A DNA stretch of 46,883 nucleotides from an uncultured Planctomycetota bacterium (GTDB taxonomy: Bacteria; Planctomycetota; Planctomycetia; Pirellulales; Thermoguttaceae), in contig CACXSS010000025.1 of assembly GCA_902770245.1 (NCBI GenBank), forward strand, positions 1 through 46,883, read 5' to 3'. Position numbers and translations under genes: made by a program. The notes below the pieces were generated by a model. It was given only the letters and a program-made list of their open reading frames with translations. It searched no databases and was not told where the DNA came from. Positions 1 to 7,483 of the stretch are shown piece by piece. Every line of letters begins with the position of its first letter. The first letter of the stretch is position 1.

Positions 1-27
1 GGTTTATTTAGGGTCTATTAAGTCCCA

Positions 28-195
28 CACGGAAAACACGGATGAGACGGATTCACACCGATTGTTTATTTTTCATACTTGCATTATTGGCAAGACTTGT
101 TTCCCTTTGTATTTTTAATAAATGTATTTTTGTCGATAATTTATGAACTTAAATTAACCAATCGGTGAATATCCGTTTAATCCGTCAAATCCGTG
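28..195. repeat. Imperfect long inverted repeat with ATCCGT-type units
   Basis: The left arm (28-64) and right arm (159-195) are imperfect reverse complements. Both carry repeated ACGGAT/ATCCGT words and end in a perfect match around CACCGATTG/CAATCGGTG. The roughly 94-base loop is A+T-rich and has no ORF. The element lies downstream of the FMN reductase gene and fills most of the otherwise gene-free first 315 bases. It looks like a dispersed intergenic repeat; no protein-coding mobile element is associated with it. Confidence 0.6.
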
Positions 196-269
196 TACGG
201 ACTGACCTGCTCAAAAACTGTTAGGTACGCAGTTACCGGATGAACCATTTTTCTACTTGAAATTTCCCC

Positions 270-290
270 AAAAAAGAGCTATATAAGCTC
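270..290 (-). terminator. Rho-independent terminator of the FMN reductase gene
   Basis: Read on the minus strand, a short stem GAGCT/AGCTC around a 5-base loop is followed directly by a run of six T. It starts about 25 bases after the stop of the flavoprotein gene ending at 316. The stem is short and A+T-rich, so efficiency is uncertain. Confidence 0.5.
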
Positions 291-315
291 ACAGCCGCCA
301 ACTTCCAGATTGAGT

Positions 316-852
316 CTAAATTCCCTTGCCCAATTCTCGCGCATCGTCAACGAATTTTGTATCGTTGACGGTTCCTTTTTCGTAAACGCCGTCGGCGCAG
401 ACCATGCCGCATTCTTCGCTGCCTTCATAGCAGGCGAGGAACCCGCGCAGAGGAGCCAATACGAGGTCGAACATCTTGCGGTTGGTTTCCGCCATGGTAA
501 GAATGTAGTAGTACTTCTTGTTCGTCAGCTGGGGATAAATGACAACCGTGCGGTCAAAGAGCGCTTTGAGCTGAGCGGAAATCGAAAAGAAATAAACGGG
601 CGACGCCAGAACGATAACGTCTGCCGCCATCATCTTGTCGATAACGCTCTGCGCGTCGTCCTTGATTGCGCATTTACCCGTCTTTTGACAGGCGTAACAA
701 CCGGTGCAGTACCCGATATTCAAGTCGGCAATACGCACGATTTCAACGTCGGCGCCCTTTTCGCGCGCGCCTTCGGCAAACGCGTTACAGAGGATGTCGG
801 AATTCCCGCCTTTTCGCGGCGAGGACGAAATAACCAATACTTTTTTACTCAT
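316..852 (-). CDS. NADPH-dependent FMN reductase / flavodoxin-fold protein
   Basis: This 178-residue cytoplasmic flavoprotein belongs to the NADPH-dependent FMN reductase / iron-sulfur flavoprotein-like family. The N-terminus has the flavodoxin strand and phosphate loop (SSSPRKGGNSD, residues 9-19), then CTGCYACQKTGKC (C49, C52, C55, C61) and the FMN-side loop SPVYF (84-88). The compact cysteine motif is typical of this family; whether it binds a cluster cannot be told from sequence. It probably reduces flavin or quinone-like acceptors with NAD(P)H. The start is supported by AAAGGAGT just upstream of the ATG. It is a single gene with its own terminator; the next gene on the same strand starts well upstream. 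Confidence 0.88.
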   Translation of the reverse strand: MSKKVLVISSSPRKGGNSDILCNAFAEGAREKGADVEIVRIADLNIGYCTGCYACQKTGKCAIKDDAQSVIDKMMAADVIVLASPVYFFSISAQLKALFDRTVVIYPQLTNKKYYYILTMAETNRKMFDLVLAPLRGFLACYEGSEECGMVCADGVYEKGTVNDTKFVDDARELGKGI

Positions 853-991
853 TACCTGACTCCTTTTTTCTGTTTGTTAAAAATGTTTCGTTACATACAA
901 ATGACGCGTTACGGAATGTTTCTCTTGGTTGTCATTCGTTTGCGTTGAAATCCCCCGTGGTAAAAGCACCCGGCTCAATCTTGCTTTCCCA

Positions 992-1735
992 TTACTTGTA
1001 GTTCCGGATTCGGACGTCGATGGACGTACCCTTGAGAAGGTCAGCGACTCGCTTGACAGGCGTTTCGGAATAGTGGTACGGGAAAAGCGTCTTCGGCTTT
1101 ATCGTTTTCGCCGCTTTGGCGACCTGTTCCGGGGTCATTGTGTACGGCTGATTGCAGGGCAGAAAAGCTACGTCGATATCCTTCAGAGCCGCCATTTCGG
1201 GAATGTCCTCCGTGTCGCCGACAATGTAGATGCGAAGTCCGTCGATAGTCAGCACGTAGCCGTTGTCGCGTCCTTTGGGATGGAACTGCGTATGCCCGGG
1301 CGTCGTGTTGTAGGCGGGGACGGCGTCAAGCTGGATGTCCTTGGCAATCTTGCGGCTATCGCCGTTTTTGAGAGCAATGCCTGAACCGAGTTTCTTCTCA
1401 ACGGCGGGATTGACGATAATCTGAGTTCCTTTCTTCGTGAGCGCGGCGATGGCGCTGGGGTCAAAGTGATCGAAATGCTCGTGCGTAACGAGAATGACGT
1501 CCGCCTTCGGAAATGCCGAGTAGTCCGTCTTAGGTTCGTACTGTGCGACGGGATCGACCTGAATTTCAAGTCCGTCGTACTGGATTCGCAGGCTGGCGTG
1601 CTTGATAGCGGTAATTGTTACCGTTTTACCGCTTTTTGTCTTGAACTCGTCCGTCTGAAAATTGCCGGACGCGAAACATCCTGTTGTGAATGAAATTGTC
1701 ATAACAATTACTGCAAAAAAGGGTAGCGCTTTCAT
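992..1735 (-). CDS. Exported metallo-beta-lactamase-fold hydrolase
   Basis: The 247-residue product begins with a signal peptide (about residues 1-23). A cysteine at 20 (FTTGC) could make it a lipoprotein, though the lipobox is weak. The mature part is an MBL fold with the metal motif THEHFDHFD (H85, H87, D89, H90), followed by PGHTQFHP near 150 and GDTED near 177. The short single-domain form resembles UlaG-like/L-ascorbate-lactonase-like MBL proteins, whose substrates are usually unknown. It would act outside the cytoplasmic membrane. AAAGGA lies before the ATG. It precedes a repeat-rich region. Confidence 0.87.
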   Translation of the reverse strand: MKALPFFAVIVMTISFTTGCFASGNFQTDEFKTKSGKTVTITAIKHASLRIQYDGLEIQVDPVAQYEPKTDYSAFPKADVILVTHEHFDHFDPSAIAALTKKGTQIIVNPAVEKKLGSGIALKNGDSRKIAKDIQLDAVPAYNTTPGHTQFHPKGRDNGYVLTIDGLRIYIVGDTEDIPEMAALKDIDVAFLPCNQPYTMTPEQVAKAAKTIKPKTLFPYHYSETPVKRVADLLKGTSIDVRIRNYK

Positions 1736-1805
1736 GGTGATTTTCCTTTAAGGTTTATCTTGGGTGGTGGACGCCTCACGCGAAGGTTTATTGTGAGAGG
1801 GTTTG

Positions 1806-1983
1806 CCTCACGCAAAGTTCGCAAAGTTTGCAAAGTGTTTTGGAAAGGATTGCCTCACGCAAAGTTCGCAAAGTCCGCGAAGTATTTTTGGAAAGGATTG
1901 CCTCACGCAAAGTTCGCAAAGTCCGCGAAGTATTTTGGAAAGGTTTATCTCACGCAAAGTTCGCAAAGTCCGCGAAGTATTTA
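1806..1983. repeat. Four tandem 47-48 bp repeats with 9-base sub-period
   Basis: Four copies of a 47-48 base unit begin near 1806, 1853, 1901 and 1948. Each opens with (C)CTCACGCAAAG and is internally built of 9-mers such as CGCAAAGTT, CGCAAAGTC and CGCGAAGTA, followed by TTTTGGAAAGG. The last copy runs into the stop codon of the GxxExxY gene at 1981. Reverse-complement copies lie on the other side of that gene. There are no unique spacers, so this is not a CRISPR array. Confidence 0.85.
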
Positions 1984-2358
1984 TAGGTTGTTTACAATGC
2001 GTTCTATTCCGTCTTGGAGGGATGGCATACCAAAGTTTATGACGAATCCGAGACGTTTGTCAAGGAAGCGAAGGTAGGTGAGACATTGCTTGGCGAATAC
2101 AGGTTCATTCCGGTTGACAGATTTCAACTCAACAATGACAGCCTCGTCCACCAACAGATCAACACGAAACATATTTTCATACGTGATCTCGTTGAATGTT
2201 AGTCCACAAGTCTTCTCCTCTTCGACACTATGACCAAGTCGTCGTAGTTCCGCCGCAAGGATAACGCGATACGCTTTTTCGAGCAATCCACTCCCAAACT
2301 GCGTATGAATCGCAAACGCAGTATCCAGAATGTCTTTCCCTATCTTCTCTATATCCAT
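1981..2358 (-). CDS. GxxExxY family protein (PD-(D/E)XK nuclease-like)
   Basis: The 125-residue protein matches the GxxExxY family (PDDEXK_3-like). It has the signature GSGLLEKAY (about 22-30) and the nuclease-like core FRVDLLVDEAVIVELKSV (about 64-81), where D67 and E77-x-K79 fit a D...ExK site. The biochemical role of the family is not established; a nuclease fold is inferred from the motif. It is full length for the family and starts MDIEKIGKDILD, a typical beginning. It stands alone and is bracketed by inverted copies of a 9-base-phased repeat, which suggests that gene and repeats move or spread together. Confidence 0.88.
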   Translation of the reverse strand: MDIEKIGKDILDTAFAIHTQFGSGLLEKAYRVILAAELRRLGHSVEEEKTCGLTFNEITYENMFRVDLLVDEAVIVELKSVNRNEPVFAKQCLTYLRFLDKRLGFVINFGMPSLQDGIERIVNNL

Positions 2359-2419
2359 ATTAATTATCCACTACCAAACCTTTGCGACCTTTGAAAGCAG
2401 CAAGGACTTACCAGTTTTT

Positions 2420-2485
2420 AAAACTTTGCGAACTTTGCGGACTTTGCGTGAGACCTCTTAGTCTGTACCTCTAAACTTTGCGTGT
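2420..2485. repeat. Inverted copy of the CGCAAAG repeat, right side of the GxxExxY gene
   Basis: AACTTTGCG-type 9-mers run from 2420 to about 2457 and end in TGCGTGAGACC, the reverse complement of the unit repeated at 1806-1983. A further partial copy (AAACTTTGCGTG) is at about 2473-2484. The GxxExxY gene therefore sits between oppositely oriented arrays. Confidence 0.75.
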
Positions 2486-2517
2486 TTTTCTCTCCGCCAG
2501 CCGCTTGGGTGGCTTCG

Positions 2518-2796
2518 TTATTTCATTTCGAATTGTTCAATCGTAAACTTGCCAGCGTCGTTCATGATGCCGCCGTACTTGACGAACGGTTCAGACTTCA
2601 TGTGAGCGTCAAGCGCGGCTTTGTCGCGCCACGTCTCGCAGAAGAACAGAATGTCAGGGCGAGTTCCGCTTACGAAGACGTCGTAAGCAACGCAGCCGTC
2701 CTGCTTGACAGATTCCGCGACAAGTTCCTTGGCAGCTCTAAACGCTTCGTCAAGACGTCCGTCTTTAGCCTCATAAAAACAGTTAATTCTAATCAT
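2518..2796 (-). CDS. Antibiotic biosynthesis monooxygenase (ABM) domain protein
   Basis: This 92-residue protein is made of one ABM/quinol monooxygenase-like ferredoxin fold. It starts MIRINCFYEAKDGRLDEA, has a central CVAYDVFVSG strand, the family-typical FFCETWRDKAALDAH segment (about 51-65), and ends with a beta strand ending FEMK. Members are small dimeric cytoplasmic enzymes that oxidise quinones or aromatics without a cofactor, or that degrade haem; the substrate here is unknown. AAAGGAAA lies upstream of the ATG. It lies in a row of small stress- or redox-type genes on the minus strand, with a repeat region immediately downstream. Confidence 0.85.
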   Translation of the reverse strand: MIRINCFYEAKDGRLDEAFRAAKELVAESVKQDGCVAYDVFVSGTRPDILFFCETWRDKAALDAHMKSEPFVKYGGIMNDAGKFTIEQFEMK

Positions 2797-2925
2797 GGTT
2801 ATTTCCTTTCATGTACGAGTTGTGATAGAATGGAAGGCGGTAATGAAGTGAGCGTAGCGAACGTAATTACGCATTCGCCGTCAGGCGAACAAACATTTAA
2901 GCGTAATTTCGTTTGTTTCGTATAA

Positions 2926-2954
2926 TTCCGGGGGCTAACGCACCCCGGCTAGCC
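2926..2954. repeat. CCGGGGGCT-type short palindromic repeat, copy 1
   Basis: TTCCGGGGGCTAACGCACC continues to CCGGCTAGCC. It is nearly identical to 6241-6269 (two differences by eye). The inner CCGGGG/CCCCGG can form a hairpin. It lies just after the TSCPD gene stop at 2963 on the minus strand, so it may also act in transcript 3' end formation. Confidence 0.7.
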
Positions 2955-2962
2955 ACAATTTA

Positions 2963-3202
2963 TCATTTTAATTCTTTTTCCAGCGCTCTTGCCAGCTGGT
3001 CTGGGCAGGATGTGCCGTTGTTGCATTGAATTCCCTTGAGCAAGCCGATAACTTCTTCCACCTTGCGTCCGATAACGAGTTTGGCAACGCCTTGCGTGTT
3101 GCCGGTGCACCCGCCGATGAACCGGCATGCTGTTACAACGCCGTTTTCGACCTCGTATTCAATACCCGTCGAACAGGTTCCGCGCGTTTGATAATACTTC
3201 AT
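2963..3202 (-). CDS. TIGR03905 family TSCPD domain-containing protein
   Basis: The 79-residue protein contains the whole short TSCPD module: TRGTCSTGIEYEVENG (about 6-21), CRFIGGCTGNTQGVAKLVIG (about 27-46) and CNNGTSCPDQLARAL (about 60-74). The TSCPD motif itself is the final TSCPD. The domain also occurs at the C-terminus of some B12-dependent ribonucleotide reductases; the free-standing form has no settled function. Several conserved cysteines suggest metal or redox activity. AAGGAG upstream supports the ATG. It is a single gene, divergent from the GH43-like gene on the plus strand. Confidence 0.9.
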   Translation of the reverse strand: MKYYQTRGTCSTGIEYEVENGVVTACRFIGGCTGNTQGVAKLVIGRKVEEVIGLLKGIQCNNGTSCPDQLARALEKELK

Positions 3203-3363
3203 TGTTACTTTCTCCTTAAAATATGTAAGTCCATCGATAAATCCTTCAGCGGCTTCCGCTTGGGAACCGTCTGGACAAAAAACATTTTGACATGTATTGA
3301 ATTATACTAAAGATCAAACAATAAGCAAGAGGGCGAAAGATTTTTGAAATAAAATAAACCTTG

Positions 3364-3392
3364 TTGACAACGTCGTGAAAGATGAGTATAAT
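3364..3392 (+). promoter_or_regulatory. Consensus sigma70-type promoter for the GH43-like gene
   Basis: TTGACA (3364-3369) and TATAAT (3387-3392) are separated by 17 bases, a perfect match to the housekeeping consensus. The promoter points at the gene starting at 3444. The 5' leader would be about 45 bases and has no clear Shine-Dalgarno site. Confidence 0.7.
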
Positions 3393-3443
3393 AATGATAC
3401 GTAGTTTTTATCCACTTGAAACCCACTTGCAACTTAAATCATT

Positions 3444-4520
3444 ATGAACAGACGTGAATTTGGAAGTCGATTGTTTCAGATAACCGGGGCGGGAGTCGCC
3501 GCGGGGACGTTTTTCTCTGCTCCGTACGTATTCGGAAACGATTCGGACGAGTCCGTCGCCGTTTCCCAGTCGGAAATGGAATCAATCTATGAGGAAATCA
3601 AAACGCCGTACAAGTACGGGATTATTCTGGATAAGCTCAACGGTCAGCTGGTTGACTGCCCGGCGATTTTCCGAAAAGACGGCGTCTGGTTTATGATATT
3701 CATTTCCATGACAGCCGGAACCGGTTACGAAACGTTTCTCGCCAAAAGCGACGATTTGATCAAATGGGAATACCTCGGTCCGATTATGACGTTCCCCAAA
3801 ACGGGCTGGGACGCCTGGCAGGTTGCCGGATACCCGTCTTTAATCGATACCGATTGGGGCGGCTCCGCTGAAATTCAGAAGTACGACGACCGGTACTGGC
3901 TGACGTATTTGGGCGGACATCGCAAAGGATACGAACCCGATCCCCTTTCGATGGGCGTTGCTTATACAGACGATCCGACTGCCGCCAAAGAGTGGACGCG
4001 GTACGAGAAGAACCCGATTTTCTCTCCGAAAGACGAAACCGCCCGCTGGTTTGAAAAAACGACGCTGTACAAGAGTACGGTGATTTGGGACAAGGAGCAA
4101 ACCCTCGGCGCGCCGTTTGTGATGTACTATAACGCCAAAGGCAAAGGCGCCGAACGAATCGGCATGGCGATTTCAAAAGACATGCGAAACTGGACGCGAT
4201 ACGGCGCTGACCCGGTTATCGACAACCAGCGAGGCATCTCCGGTGACCCGCAAATTGTGAAAATCGGGGACTGCTGGGTCATGTTCTACTTCGGCGCGTT
4301 CTGGAAGCCCAAAGCGTTCGACACGTTCGCCGTTTCAAAAGACCTGGTGCATTGGACGAAATGGACGGGGACGGATTTAATCGCTCCCTCCGAACCGTGG
4401 GACGCGACCTACGCCCACAAACCGTGGTGCGTTAAAGTCGACGGCGTCGTATATCATTTCTACTGCGCTGTCGGCAACCGCGGAAGAGCTATTGCGTTGG
4501 CGACGTCGAAGAAACTGTAG
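3444..4520 (+). CDS. Exported GH43-like five-bladed beta-propeller glycosidase
   Basis: The 358-residue protein carries a twin-arginine-type leader (MNRREFGSRLFQITGAG, cleavage near 30). The rest is a five-bladed beta-propeller of the GH43/GH32/GH117/GH130 type: repeated blades with a W-x-x-Y/F-like pattern such as SKDMRNWTRYG and SKDLVHWTKWTG, and LVDCPAIFRKDGVWFM near 70 that may supply a catalytic aspartate. It probably cleaves plant or host glycans outside the cytoplasmic membrane, but family and substrate cannot be fixed by eye. It has its own consensus promoter and no neighbouring transport genes. It is convergent with pepT across a hairpin-forming repeat. Confidence 0.8.
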   Translation: MNRREFGSRLFQITGAGVAAGTFFSAPYVFGNDSDESVAVSQSEMESIYEEIKTPYKYGIILDKLNGQLVDCPAIFRKDGVWFMIFISMTAGTGYETFLAKSDDLIKWEYLGPIMTFPKTGWDAWQVAGYPSLIDTDWGGSAEIQKYDDRYWLTYLGGHRKGYEPDPLSMGVAYTDDPTAAKEWTRYEKNPIFSPKDETARWFEKTTLYKSTVIWDKEQTLGAPFVMYYNAKGKGAERIGMAISKDMRNWTRYGADPVIDNQRGISGDPQIVKIGDCWVMFYFGAFWKPKAFDTFAVSKDLVHWTKWTGTDLIAPSEPWDATYAHKPWCVKVDGVVYHFYCAVGNRGRAIALATSKKL

Positions 4521-4604
4521 GGAGTAGGAAATGGGGAATAGGGAATAGTACTTCGCCTACGGCGAATTTAAAATACTACTCCCTACTCCCTATTCCCTAT
4601 TCTC
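4519..4604. repeat. Heptamer-phased inverted repeat between GH43-like gene and pepT
   Basis: The left arm (about 4519-4550) is made of GGAATAG/GGAGTAG-type units and the right arm (about 4574-4604) of CTACTCC and CTATTCC 7-mers, its reverse complement. Between them is a small palindrome TTCGCC-TAC-GGCGAA (4552-4566). The element starts at the stop of the plus-strand gene and covers the stop codon of pepT. It could terminate transcription from both sides. Confidence 0.75.
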
Positions 4605-5832
4605 TAACTATTTCCAGCGACCATTCCAGCGTTTCGAGCATTTCGTCGAGGTTCGCCCATTCTGTAACAGCGTGCGGGTTGTGGGAGCCGGCGGTCAGGT
4701 TGGGAGTGGGAAGTCCCATTTCCGTCAGGCGAGAACCGTCTGTTCCGCCGCGGACGATTTGTCGAAACGCAGTTCTGCCCAGTCTCTCTAATGCGGCGCA
4801 GGCTCGGTCGACAGCTTCCGGACGCTCTCTTAGTCCGTCGCCCATGTTGCGGTACTGGGATACCGTTTCGACGTCTGCTTTCATGCCGGGGAAGGGTTCG
4901 ATAGCCTTGGCGGCAAGCTCTTTGAGCCAGTCGGCGAAAACGGCAAGCTGGGGCGTGTCGAAAGCGCGGAGAATCAGCCGGACAACCGTCTTTTCACAGT
5001 TGCCGGAGATGTCAATCGGGTGAACGAACGGTTCTCGATTTTCCGTCGTTTCCGGGCTTACGCCGTCTTTGGGCAGCAGGTCAATAAAGGCAGACGCGCC
5101 TTTAATCGCGTTGACCAGTTTCCCTTTTCCGATTGACGGATGAATGTTGACGCCGTGGAATGTAACAATTGCCATGTCGGCGGAGAAGGTTTCGACGTCG
5201 ATGCCGTTGGTTCCTTCGGAATCGAGCGTATAGGCGAAATCGCACTTGAACCTGTCCAGCTCGATGTGGTCTGCGCCTCTGCCGATTTCCTCGTCAACGG
5301 AAAAGCACAGACGAATCGTTCCGTGGGGAAAGTCCGGGTTGTCGAGCAGGAACTTCGCCATTTCCATCATGACGGCAACGCCGGTTTTGTCGTCGCCGCC
5401 CAAAAGCGTCGTCCCGTCTGTTACAATAATCGTCTTGCCAACAGCGTGGGCGAGTTCGCTGTTTTCGCTGAATGCAATCGTTTTTCCAGAATCGCCAAGG
5501 ACGATGTCTGAGCCGTCGTAATTCTCGATTACGCGAGGATGAACCGGTCCCGTCGGGACGTCCGGCGCGGTGTCGACGTGAGCGCAAAATCCGATTGTCG
5601 GACAGGGTTTGTCGACGTTGGATTCAATCGTTGCGTAGACGACGCCAAACTCTGACAGGAAGACGTCATTAATTCCCAAATCCTTGAGTTGATGGTATAG
5701 CAACCGGGAAAGGTTGAGCTGACGTTCCGTGCTGGGCGCGGACGTCGAGTCGTCACATGACCCGGTGTCAATTTTAGCATACTGCAAAAATCGTTCCAGC
5801 AAGCTGGTGCGAGTTTCAGCGGAAAAACTCAT
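4597..5832 (-). CDS. pepT: Peptidase T (tripeptide aminopeptidase)
   Basis: This 411-residue M20B metallopeptidase removes the N-terminal residue of tripeptides in the cytoplasm. The di-zinc site is visible: GFCAHVDTAPD (H85, D87), LLGGDDKTG (D147), VDEEIG (catalytic E181, ligand E182), LDSEG (D204) and SHNPH (His near 384-387). The dimerisation or lid domain occupies roughly 215-325. Length fits PepT (about 410). Its ATG overlaps the stop of the DUF1844 gene by 4 bases, a translational coupling often seen between these families. Its last codons overlap a heptamer repeat. Confidence 0.95.
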   Translation of the reverse strand: MSFSAETRTSLLERFLQYAKIDTGSCDDSTSAPSTERQLNLSRLLYHQLKDLGINDVFLSEFGVVYATIESNVDKPCPTIGFCAHVDTAPDVPTGPVHPRVIENYDGSDIVLGDSGKTIAFSENSELAHAVGKTIIVTDGTTLLGGDDKTGVAVMMEMAKFLLDNPDFPHGTIRLCFSVDEEIGRGADHIELDRFKCDFAYTLDSEGTNGIDVETFSADMAIVTFHGVNIHPSIGKGKLVNAIKGASAFIDLLPKDGVSPETTENREPFVHPIDISGNCEKTVVRLILRAFDTPQLAVFADWLKELAAKAIEPFPGMKADVETVSQYRNMGDGLRERPEAVDRACAALERLGRTAFRQIVRGGTDGSRLTEMGLPTPNLTAGSHNPHAVTEWANLDEMLETLEWSLEIVRE

Positions 5833-6098
5833 TTTTGAGCCTCCTTGACGCGGACGAAGCCCATGTGGAGTTCGTAAAGAATCTGATCGAACATCTTTTC
5901 TTCTTCGTCGGTTTTGTTTCCCTTGGTCTTTTTGTCGAGGATTTCGACGAGGGTAATAAAATGTTGCGCCAAAGGCAGATTGACTTCAATCTTTTCCTGT
6001 CCGGGCATGTTCAGAATTCCCATGGCAACCATCGCTTGAGTGGCAAGCATGGAAACAAGCGTCTGCAAGCTCGCTTCGGGTAATTGTTCGTTTGACAT
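5829..6098 (-). CDS. DUF1844 domain-containing protein
   Basis: This 89-residue all-helical protein matches DUF1844. The N-terminal helix LQTLVSMLATQAMVAMGI (about 11-28) is followed by PGQEKIEVNLPLAQHFITLVEILDKKTKG and EEKMFDQILYELHMGFV. The family is small, soluble and of unknown function, common in planctomycetes and deltaproteobacteria. AAAGGAA precedes the ATG. It is directly upstream of and translationally coupled to pepT. Confidence 0.93.
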   Translation of the reverse strand: MSNEQLPEASLQTLVSMLATQAMVAMGILNMPGQEKIEVNLPLAQHFITLVEILDKKTKGNKTDEEEKMFDQILYELHMGFVRVKEAQK

Positions 6099-6140
6099 AT
6101 TAGTGGGTTCCTTTCTTTAAAGTATTAACATAGTGATTTT

Positions 6141-6216
6141 GAGTTAGGAATGAGGAGTGAGGAGTGAGGAGTTGACGCAAAGCGCCTCACAAAATCTTCT
6201 CTCTGCTCATTCCAAT
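6141..6216. repeat. GAGGAGT heptamer array with weak inverted partner
   Basis: Three consecutive GAGGAGT 7-mers (about 6153-6173) are preceded by GAGTTAGGAAT. After a GACGCAAAGCGCCTCA core comes a weak complementary TCT..CTCATTCC arm. It lies in the 152-base gap between xseA and the DUF1844 gene, which has no ORF. It belongs to the same class as the other 7-base-phased elements. Confidence 0.55.
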
Positions 6217-6223
6217 TAATATT

Positions 6224-6269
6224 GAACCGCTATGCGGTTCTTCCGGGGGCTTACGCACCCCGGCTCGCC
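6224..6269. repeat. CCGGGGGCT-type palindromic repeat, copy 2, overlapping xseA stop
   Basis: GAACCGC-TAT-GCGGTTC (6224-6240) is a perfect hairpin directly followed by TTCCGGGGGCTTACGCACC (6241 on), the second copy of the repeat at 2926-2954. The xseA stop codon (6251-6253) and its last codons lie inside this copy. Its hairpins are well placed to end xseA transcription. Confidence 0.7.
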
Positions 6270-7483
6270 GATTCGCAACTCTCCACAACGCTGACTACTC
6301 TGCCCTTCTCCAAAACCGTTGTAATTGTATCGCCAGCGGACAACTCGTCGGCGGATCGGACAACGACGTTCCGATTATTGAGCGTAACGGAATAACCTCT
6401 TGCGAGGGTGTTGAGGGGAGATAGCGACTCGACTTTTGCCGCAGTCTTTTCCAGCTGCGCCGTTTTGTCTTTGACACAGGCGTCTGCCGACCGACAAAGC
6501 CGTTTTTCCAGTTCGTCCAGCTGCTGCGCTCTGAACAGAACTCCGTCTAACGGATTGGTAAACGCCCGGCGGGATTCGATATTCTCAAGCCATCGTGAAG
6601 CAAGCTGAAACCGGCTGTTGAGAGCTGATTTCAACTGCGCGGCGTACTGACGCAAGCGCTGCTGCATTGCCGTCGTGTCGGGGGAAACCCGCTGGGCGGC
6701 GTCGGTAGGCGTCAAGGCGCGAACGTCTGCGGCAAAGTCTGAAAGCGTAACGTCGACTTCATGTCCGATGGCGGAAACGACTGGAATCCTAGACGCGACT
6801 ATCGCTCGAACGACGATTTCTTCATTGAACGTCCAGAGGTCTTCCGGCGATCCGCCGCCGCGCGTTACAACGATTACGTCGACCGGGTCGTTCATTCGGT
6901 TAAGGGTTTGTATTTGAGCGACAACTTCCCGGCTGGCGCCCTCGCCCTGCATTTTCGCCGGGGCGATAAGAACGTTAAGTCCTTTCCAGCGCAGACGCAG
7001 CGTTTCCAAAAAATCGTGCAGCGCCGCTGTTCCAATTCCTGTAACAACGCCAATTCGTCGAATGTCTCGTGGAATCGGTCGTTTGCGCCGGTCGTCGAAC
7101 AGTCCTTCTTCCGACAGCTTTTTGAACAGAAGTCGATATTCTCGCTGAAGACGCCCTTCTCCCCGCGGTTCCGCATGGTCGATAATAAGCTGATACCGAC
7201 CGGTGGGAGGGTAGACGTCAATTCGTCCGCGGCAGAGAATTTCCATGCCGTCTTGAAGGTCAAAATTGATTTTAGACGCTGTCGACCGCCACAAGACCGC
7301 GCCGACAACGCTTGTTCCGTCGCCGTCTTTGAGCGACAAATAAACGTGTCCGGCGGAAGAGCGGGACAAACCGGAGACTTCGCCGCAAACCCAAATGTTG
7401 GACAGCTCGCGACTCAAGACGTTTTTGATAATTTCGTTGAGTTGAGTTACAGAAAGAACGGATGGGTTTTGACTTTCTTTCAT
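6251..7483 (-). CDS. xseA: Exodeoxyribonuclease VII large subunit
   Basis: The 410-residue catalytic subunit of exonuclease VII degrades single-stranded DNA in both directions for repair and recombination. Order: N-terminal OB fold (LSVTQLNEIIKNVL to about 100, with WVCGEVSG and HVYLSLKD), the nuclease core with GVVTGIGTAALHDFLETL, DVIVVTRGGGSPEDLW and PVVSAIGHEVDVTLSDFAAD, then the long coiled coil (about 255-370) and the C-terminal LARGYSVTL cap. It is slightly shorter than the E. coli protein. Its start overlaps the Sel1 gene by 4 bases. No xseB gene follows it here, which is unusual. The last residues SRGA and stop come from an intergenic repeat. Confidence 0.95.
   Translation of the reverse strand: MKESQNPSVLSVTQLNEIIKNVLSRELSNIWVCGEVSGLSRSSAGHVYLSLKDGDGTSVVGAVLWRSTASKINFDLQDGMEILCRGRIDVYPPTGRYQLIIDHAEPRGEGRLQREYRLLFKKLSEEGLFDDRRKRPIPRDIRRIGVVTGIGTAALHDFLETLRLRWKGLNVLIAPAKMQGEGASREVVAQIQTLNRMNDPVDVIVVTRGGGSPEDLWTFNEEIVVRAIVASRIPVVSAIGHEVDVTLSDFAADVRALTPTDAAQRVSPDTTAMQQRLRQYAAQLKSALNSRFQLASRWLENIESRRAFTNPLDGVLFRAQQLDELEKRLCRSADACVKDKTAQLEKTAAKVESLSPLNTLARGYSVTLNNRNVVVRSADELSAGDTITTVLEKGRVVSVVESCESASRGA

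Noticed and set aside
1806-1983. CRISPR-like array of four repeats
   Set aside because: The units are contiguous and nearly identical over their whole 47-48 bases, with no variable spacers and no cas genes nearby.
1760-2077. Short plus-strand ORFs of 79 and 105 codons
   Set aside because: They only translate the repeat units (recurrent QSSQSPRS/RKVRK peptides) and run antisense into the GxxExxY gene.
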